A DNA stretch of 5,208 nt. Origin: an uncultured Bacilli bacterium (lineage in GTDB: Bacteria > Bacillota_I > Bacilli_A > RFN20 > CAG-826). Shown here one piece after another: positions 1 to 3,096 of the stretch. Where the stretch lies: positions 1 through 5,208 of the forward strand of contig CAKPJO010000118.1 of NCBI GenBank assembly GCA_934162685.1, written 5' to 3'. A program made the position numbers and the translations under genes. The notes under the pieces are model-generated. The model was not told where the DNA came from and did no database searches. It saw nothing but the letters and a program-made list of their open reading frames with translations. Positions within the stretch are counted from its first letter, which is position 1; every line of letters starts with the position of its first letter.

Positions 1-512
1 GTGGCGAATGTTTTGTCATATCCATTAGGAATAAAAATAGGATCATAGCCAAAACCTTCTTTTCCTGAAGGAAAGTTAGCAATATGCCCGCGACAAATAC
101 CCTCGAAAAATAATGGCTCTTTTTCTAGATTTAATAAAGTGATAACACAATGAAATTGAGCATTACGATTAGACTTATCGTTAAGCATTTCAAATATAGA
201 AATAAATTTTTCTTCATAACTATGTCCTTGCATAAATCTCGCAGAATGAATGCCGGGAAATCCATCTAGGCTATCAATTTCTAAACCAGAATCATCTGCG
301 ATTACAGGGTAGTTAGTTAATTTTGCAATAGCGTTAGCTTTGATAAAAGAATTGTCTTTAAATGTTTCTCCATTTTCTTCTGGATTAACATTAATATTTA
401 AATCTTTAAGTGAGAGTATTTTTACATTTGGATAATCAACAAATATTTCTTTAAATTCTTCAATTTTGTGTGGGTTATTACTGCTAATAACAATATTTAA
501 TTCTTTTTTCAT
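1..512 (-). CDS. rdgB: Non-canonical purine NTP pyrophosphatase (RdgB/HAM1, Ham1-like ITPase), 3' end cut by window
   Basis: The enzyme hydrolyses XTP, dITP and ITP to the monophosphate plus pyrophosphate in the cytoplasm, keeping deaminated purines out of DNA and RNA. Seen directly, numbering from the ATG at 512: N-terminal beta strand and nucleotide-binding S-S-N-N-P-H-K-I-E-E-F (residues 10-20, with the conserved Lys16); E-N-G-E-T-F-x-D-N-S (46-55); A-D-D-S-G-L (72-77), which holds the catalytic Asp; P-G-I-H-S-A-R (86-92); and F-G-Y-D-P-I-F (154-160). 170 codons are visible. The family is usually about 190-205 residues, so the missing end should carry the conserved S-H-R region. The ATG at 512 is preferred: it fits the family N-terminus and has an AAGGAGA ribosome binding site 8 bases upstream. 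The frame stays open upstream to an ATG at 629 (see separate entry). It appears monocistronic at its 5' side, as the upstream neighbour is the tRNA terminator. Confidence 0.95.
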   Translation of the reverse strand, partial: MKKELNIVISSNNPHKIEEFKEIFVDYPNVKILSLKDLNINVNPEENGETFKDNSFIKANAIAKLTNYPVIADDSGLEIDSLDGFPGIHSARFMQGHSYEEKFISIFEMLNDKSNRNAQFHCVITLLNLEKEPLFFEGICRGHIANFPSGKEGFGYDPIFIPNGYDKTFA

Positions 513-629
513 ATTATTTGTCTCCTTGTTGAACTTACGATTTTTTTCGATGTTTATTTTATTTTTTATGGCGTTTTTATAGTTGTTACGCGCTAATAAC
601 TTTAAATCATCGTTTTCGTTATTTTTCAT
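513..629 (-). other. In-frame 39-codon upstream extension of rdgB (alternative start at 629)
   Basis: From an ATG at 629-627 the minus strand reads 39 codons with no stop straight into the rdgB ATG at 512, in the same frame. The predicted peptide is rich in Asn and Lys (it begins M-K-N-N-E-N-D-D-L-K-L-L-A-R) and resembles no RdgB N-terminus I know. A GGTGA sequence at 640-636 could serve as its ribosome binding site. The nearest good -10 box (653-648) would start transcripts near 641, leaving only about a dozen leader bases. It may be a longer RdgB isoform, a leader peptide whose translation runs into rdgB, or untranslated leader that lacks stops by chance. I lean to the last, with the real start at 512. 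Confidence 0.35.
521..527 (-). promoter_or_regulatory. Ribosome binding site of rdgB (supports start at 512)
   Basis: AAGGAGA on the minus strand lies 8 bases before the ATG at 512-510. It is the best Shine-Dalgarno match in this region. It sits inside the in-frame upstream extension, where it reads as K-E-T codons, so it is the main argument for choosing the inner start. Confidence 0.8.
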
Positions 630-647
630 TATTTATCACCGATATGA

Positions 648-656
648 ATTATAACA
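648..656 (-). promoter_or_regulatory. Extended -10 promoter element upstream of rdgB
   Basis: Minus-strand TGTTATAAT (656-648) is a perfect TATAAT hexamer with the extended -10 TG one base upstream. No good -35 hexamer lies at the right distance, as is common for extended -10 promoters. Transcription would begin near 641 and give a leader of about 130 bases before the ATG at 512. Confidence 0.55.
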
Positions 657-700
657 TAGTTCGATGAATTTTTTTAGATAAAGTGCTTTTATTAAAATGT

Positions 701-722
701 GTTCGAATTAAAAGAATCGAAC
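701..722. repeat. Small inverted repeat in the rdgB upstream region
   Basis: The arms gttcga (701-706) and tcgaac (717-722) are perfect complements around a 10-base AT-rich loop. A further gttcga lies at 659-664. The stem is only 6 bp and is not followed by a T-run on either strand, so it is not a convincing terminator. It could be a weak operator, a leader hairpin, or chance. Confidence 0.3.
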
Positions 723-738
723 TATTTGGTTATGTTTG

Positions 739-766
739 ATTCTAACTATTAACTTTTCCCTTACAA
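739..766 (-). promoter_or_regulatory. Possible second promoter upstream of rdgB
   Basis: On the minus strand TTGTAA (766-761) and TAGAAT (744-739) are separated by 16 bases: a 4-of-6 match to TTGACA and a 5-of-6 match to TATAAT. The candidate -35 falls inside the second copy of the 11-bp tandem repeat, so anything bound to the repeat would affect it. The only gene downstream before another promoter is rdgB. Matches of this quality are frequent in AT-rich DNA. Confidence 0.25.
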
Positions 767-777
767 TTCCCTTACAA
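756..777. repeat. Perfect 11-bp tandem direct repeat (two copies), possible regulator site
   Basis: ttcccttacaa occurs twice back to back (756-766 and 767-777), read on the minus strand as two TTGTAAGGGAA units. It lies just past the tRNA terminator in non-coding DNA. An 11-bp head-to-tail spacing places both copies on the same DNA face and is typical of sites for OmpR/PhoB-family response regulators. The minus-strand TGTAAG-N5-TGTAAG resembles the WalR consensus TGTWAH-N5-TGTWAH except for the sixth base of each half. The repeat is seen directly. The binding role is inference. Confidence 0.6.
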
Positions 778-782
778 GTAAC

Positions 783-809
783 AAAAAAGCCCGATAGAAT
801 CGGACTTAA
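783..809 (-). terminator. Rho-independent terminator of the tRNA-Asp/tRNA-Gly transcript
   Basis: On the minus strand AAGTCCGAT (807-799) pairs with ATCGGGCTT (795-787) around a 3-base loop: a 9-bp stem with one G-T pair. A run of T (788-783) follows directly. It begins about 10 bases after the CCA end of tRNA-Gly, so it ends the tRNA transcript and insulates rdgB. Confidence 0.9.
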
Positions 810-817
810 TTAACGAA

Positions 818-891
818 TGGAGCAGGCGACGGGAATCGAACCCGCATAATCAGCTTGGAAGGCTGATGTTCTACCACTGAACTACGCCTGC
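818..891 (-). tRNA. tRNA-Gly (anticodon UCC), CCA encoded
   Basis: A 74-base cloverleaf on the minus strand. The 7-bp acceptor is GCAGGCG/CGCCTGC (891-885 with 828-822), the discriminator is T at 821, and CCA is encoded at 820-818. The anticodon arm is TCAGC-CTTCCAA-GCTGA, giving anticodon TCC. The T arm carries the standard TTCGAAT loop closed by GGG/CCC, and the D arm has GTTC/GAAC with AGTGGTA. It is co-oriented with tRNA-Asp 8 bases upstream and followed by a terminator. Confidence 0.96.
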
Positions 892-899
892 ATATTTAC

Positions 900-975
900 T
901 GGCGGACCAGACGGGAATCGAACCCGCGGTCTCTTCCGTGACAGGGAAGCATGTTAACCGCTACACCACTGGTCC
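900..975 (-). tRNA. tRNA-Asp (anticodon GUC), CCA encoded
   Basis: A 76-base cloverleaf on the minus strand. The acceptor is GGACCAG/CTGGTCC (975-969 with 910-904), the discriminator is G at 903, and CCA is at 902-900. The anticodon loop CTGTCAC gives anticodon GTC, and the T arm is CGGG-TTCGATT-CCCG. It is first in a two-tRNA unit: 8 bases separate it from tRNA-Gly, too few for a separate promoter, so the two are processed from one transcript. Confidence 0.96.
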
Positions 976-1002
976 ATGCAACTCAACTTGCTATGCTAGT
1001 AA

Positions 1003-1030
1003 ATATTACCACATTAATAAGAAAAATCAA
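1003..1030 (-). promoter_or_regulatory. Promoter of the tRNA-Asp/tRNA-Gly unit
   Basis: Minus-strand TTGATT (1030-1025) and TAATAT (1008-1003) are spaced by 16 bases, with an extended -10 TGG directly before TAATAT. The expected start is near 996, about 20 bases before the mature tRNA-Asp 5' end. The -35 box begins only 19 bases after the thioredoxin stop codon. No strong terminator is visible between them, only T-rich sequence with a 4-bp TCAA/TTGA stem, so some read-through from the trx operon is possible. Confidence 0.7.
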
Positions 1031-1048
1031 GATATTTTTTGAAAAAAC

Positions 1049-1363
1049 CTAAAAATTCTTGTCAATAATGTTTTTCAAAGATTTTTGAGGCATAAAACCT
1101 ACTTGAGTATGTTGTAATTCACCATCTTTGATAAATAATAAAGTAGGAATAGAAGCAACATTATATTGAGCGGCTATTTCTCCTAGTTCATCAACATCAA
1201 CTTTTCCAATATTGATAGAGCCTTGATATTCATCGTCAATATCTTCAAGTACAGGTGTCATCATACGACATGGTCCACACCAGGTGGCAAAGAAATCAAT
1301 GATTACATTGCCTTTTGAAATGAATTCTTTGAATTCTTGTTCGTTTTGAATGTGTTTAATCAT
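1049..1363 (-). CDS. trxA: Thioredoxin
   Basis: A small cytoplasmic dithiol-disulfide oxidoreductase that reduces protein disulfides and is itself recharged by thioredoxin reductase. The 104 residues match the usual length of about 105. Seen directly: F-F-A-T-W-C-G-P-C-R (24-33) with the classical active site Cys29 and Cys32; buried D23; K-V-D-V-D-E (54-59); and A-S-I-P-T-L (70-75) with the cis-Pro73 facing the active site. There is no signal peptide. The frame is open further upstream to 1495, but that stretch overlaps traX in another frame. The start at 1363 has an AAGGAG 10 bases upstream and gives the correct family N-terminus. It is the last gene of a three-gene operon, 16 bases after the TraX-family stop. 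Stop codon is TAG. Confidence 0.96.
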   Translation of the reverse strand: MIKHIQNEQEFKEFISKGNVIIDFFATWCGPCRMMTPVLEDIDDEYQGSINIGKVDVDELGEIAAQYNVASIPTLLFIKDGELQHTQVGFMPQKSLKNIIDKNF

Positions 1364-1373
1364 TTTAATAATT

Positions 1374-1379
1374 CTCCTT
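1374..1379 (-). promoter_or_regulatory. Ribosome binding site of trxA (decides the start)
   Basis: Minus-strand AAGGAG begins immediately after the TAG stop of the TraX-family gene and lies 10 bases before the ATG at 1363. It rules for 1363 over the in-frame upstream Met at 1495. Confidence 0.85.
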
Positions 1380-2216
1380 CTATAGTAAATAAAGTATTCC
1401 AAATATGATAAGCAAATGAAGAGGATAAAATAAATAGTTAAATATTTTAAACCATTTGGAAGTATATCCTTGCTTACCACTATATAGTATAACAAATATT
1501 ATTGATATAATGCTATAATCTTGCACTGACATTACTAATTGACTTTGTAAATATGGTGAAAATTTACAAATTATATAAAAAATTAAATTAGTAATACATA
1601 TCATTAAAGCATACATGACATTAATATCATTTTGGTAATAAGTAGTGGTTTTATAGTCTTCGTATTTGATTAGAAGTTTATTGGCTTTTGATTTAGCATA
1701 ATAGTTAGCTAATAAGTAACCTACATACATTAAGACAATCATGCTTATTCCATAAAAACTATAACTAGGCTTAATAAAATATGGTGTATTTGGAAATTGA
1801 ATAAGAGTGACAATTCCCGCAACTGGAATTGCAAGTAGTGATTTTAAATTTTTAAAAGATATAAAGTAGATTATTAGAGCGCCTAATGCTAAATCAATAA
1901 AGATATTTCCTGAAACGTAACTTGTTATTTTAAATACATCTACGATTAAGAAAATACCTAAACTAACAGCAATTAACATAGCAAATAATCGCAATAAATA
2001 TTTTTCTTTATTTTTAGTATGAATCATTCCTTCGACTATTCCTAATGCAAAAAGCGGAAATGATATACGCCCAATAATTCTTAAAGCCCAATATAATGTA
2101 GAAGATGTATCAAGGAAAGAAAATATTCCCATTGCTAGAGCTACGTGATCAATCACCATGGTAACAATAGCAATTATTCTTATCCAAAAACTATTTAATA
2201 CTTGATAATTTTTCAT
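1380..2216 (-). CDS. TraX-family multi-pass membrane protein
   Basis: A 278-residue, very hydrophobic protein with about eight predicted membrane segments. Family marks seen: R-I-I-A-I-V-T-M-V-I-D-H-V (13-25) with the Asp-His pair in the first helix; L-R-I-I-G-R-I-S-F-P-L-F-A (45-57) followed by V-E-G (61-63); and a C-terminal F-Y-P-L-H-L-L (263-269) with a conserved His in the last helix. The name comes from F-plasmid TraX, which N-acetylates pilin. Chromosomal relatives in Firmicutes are mostly uncharacterised, and an acyltransferase role is only an extrapolation. No conjugation genes are visible here. The ATG overlaps the CAAX-protease stop by one base (TAATG), and its AGGTGGA ribosome binding site (2231-2225) lies within that gene's last codons, which points to translational coupling. 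Length is normal for the family and the gene looks intact. Confidence 0.88.
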   Translation of the reverse strand: MKNYQVLNSFWIRIIAIVTMVIDHVALAMGIFSFLDTSSTLYWALRIIGRISFPLFALGIVEGMIHTKNKEKYLLRLFAMLIAVSLGIFLIVDVFKITSYVSGNIFIDLALGALIIYFISFKNLKSLLAIPVAGIVTLIQFPNTPYFIKPSYSFYGISMIVLMYVGYLLANYYAKSKANKLLIKYEDYKTTTYYQNDINVMYALMICITNLIFYIICKFSPYLQSQLVMSVQDYSIISIIFVILYSGKQGYTSKWFKIFNYLFYPLHLLIIFGILYLL

Positions 2217-2941
2217 TAGATTAATCCACCTATAAATGAGACTAAGTTATTGAATGCATGCGCAGTAATAGAAGTTGATAATGATTTAGAATAATCATAG
2301 TAGAAGCATAATAGAAGACCAGCAGCAATATAAGCCGGAAGATTAATTAATTCGATAAGCATTTGATCACCAGCTGCTCCAAAATCGAAATGAATAAGTC
2401 CAAATATTAATCCACAGATAATATAAGCCGCGACACGTGAATATTTTTTAATTCCACCAAATATACCAAAGCGATAACCAATTTCCTCGGTAAAAGGTGC
2501 AAAAATAACACTCATAAAGAATGTAAGCACTGGTTGTTCCGCCATTCCTTGGTTTAATAATAATTGATTGTGATTGGGTGTATACTCTAAGTTTAGGTTT
2601 TCACAAATTATACTTGCGATTTTGCCCCAAAAACCAGTTATCACTACAAGTGCAATGCCAAATACAATTCCATATCCAATATTTTTTAATGATTTAAATT
2701 GTTTAAAAAGATCTTTAAGTAAGATGTTAAAAAGGTAAGCTGCTAAAGCTATTGCTGTTAATCCGTACCCTACAGTATAATGAACCATCATTTGTGAGGC
2801 TTCTGTTAATTGACTGATACTAGGTATAAGTCCTAGTAAGATAGAAGATAGGCTAACAAATAAAGATAGCCCTAAGAAACTAATTATATAGGCGAGGAAA
2901 TGATGAAGTATACTTATATTGTCGCTTTTTTCATTATTCAT
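2216..2941 (-). CDS. CPBP-family intramembrane glutamic endopeptidase (CAAX/Rce1-like, Abi family)
   Basis: A 241-residue polytopic membrane protein with the three signature motifs of the CPBP family in order: E-E-I-G-Y-R (152-157, E-E-x-x-x-R, catalytic Glu); F-G-L-I-H (180-184, F-x-x-x-H); and H-A-F-N-N (228-232, H-x-x-x-N). All proposed catalytic residues are present, so it should be active. Hydrophobic segments lie around 15-38, 57-75, 88-112, 138-150, 170-183 and 200-214. Bacterial members are linked in different species to bacteriocin maturation or immunity and to membrane-protein processing. No bacteriocin or prenylated-peptide gene is visible here, so the substrate is unknown. It is first in the operon with the TraX-family gene and trxA. 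The start at 2941 has AAAGGA 9 bases upstream. Confidence 0.93.
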   Translation of the reverse strand: MNNEKSDNISILHHFLAYIISFLGLSLFVSLSSILLGLIPSISQLTEASQMMVHYTVGYGLTAIALAAYLFNILLKDLFKQFKSLKNIGYGIVFGIALVVITGFWGKIASIICENLNLEYTPNHNQLLLNQGMAEQPVLTFFMSVIFAPFTEEIGYRFGIFGGIKKYSRVAAYIICGLIFGLIHFDFGAAGDQMLIELINLPAYIAAGLLLCFYYDYSKSLSTSITAHAFNNLVSFIGGLI

Positions 2942-2968
2942 AGTGTTTTTTCCTTTCGTAAGTTTATA

Positions 2969-2974
2969 ATTATA
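2969..2974 (-). promoter_or_regulatory. -10 box for the CAAX protease-TraX-trxA operon
   Basis: Minus-strand TATAAT (2974-2969) is a perfect -10 hexamer about 28 bases before the start codon at 2941; an overlapping TATACT (2979-2974) is an alternative. The -35 is poor: the proper position falls in the palindrome caaatatttg (2988-2997), and TTGCAA (3000-2995) is 15 bases from the TATACT alternative. The hexamer sits in a 10-bp palindrome (tataattata, 2965-2974), so it also reads on the plus strand. Confidence 0.5.
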
Positions 2975-2987
2975 GTATACTTATGAA

Positions 2988-2997
2988 CAAATATTTG
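2988..2997. repeat. 10-bp palindrome in the divergent intergenic region
   Basis: caaatatttg is a perfect palindrome lying over the -35 position of the leftward operon promoter. It could be an operator half-pair, but short AT palindromes are common in such DNA. The rest of the 155-base intergenic region (2942-3096) holds only promoters and ribosome binding sites. Confidence 0.25.
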
Positions 2998-3046
2998 CAA
3001 TTAAAAACAAGTTAATTTAAAAAGGTCATATATTTTGATAAATATA

Positions 3047-3055
3047 TGATATAAT
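3047..3055 (+). promoter_or_regulatory. Extended -10 promoter for the CvpA-like gene
   Basis: TGATATAAT (3047-3055) is a perfect TATAAT with the extended -10 TG. TTGATA at 3035-3040 is only 9 bases upstream and cannot act as its -35. No proper -35 is seen near 3027-3032. Expected start is about 3062, giving a leader of about 35 bases. Confidence 0.5.
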
Positions 3056-3082
3056 AAATCAATCTTAAATAAGTCAAATCTT

Positions 3083-3088
3083 AGGAGG
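3083..3088 (+). promoter_or_regulatory. Ribosome binding site of the CvpA-like gene (decides the start)
   Basis: AGGAGG lies 8 bases before the ATG at 3097. An earlier ATG at 3090 is only one base away from it, too close to be used, and is in a different frame. Confidence 0.88.
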
Positions 3089-3096
3089 TATGGTGT

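Noticed and set aside
701..722. gttcgaat and gaatcgaac resemble tRNA T-arm sequence on both strands, suggesting a tRNA remnant or attachment site
   Set aside because: Only 8-9 bases match, no acceptor or anticodon arm can be drawn around them, and there is no integrase or repeated tRNA 3' end in the window.
1364..1495. 44-codon upstream, hydrophobic N-terminal extension of thioredoxin, which would make a membrane-anchored form
   Set aside because: It lies over the 3' end of the intact TraX-family gene in another frame on the same strand, and the Met at 1363 has its own AAGGAG and the exact family N-terminus.
1380..2216. TraX homologue as a sign of a conjugative plasmid or ICE
   Set aside because: No relaxase, coupling protein, pilin or transfer genes are visible, and the flanks are tRNAs, trxA and rdgB, which are ordinary chromosomal genes.
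2216..2941. CAAX protease as bacteriocin immunity or phage abortive infection (Abi) gene
   Set aside because: The Abi label is historical. No bacteriocin precursor, transporter or phage gene is present, so such a role cannot be supported here.
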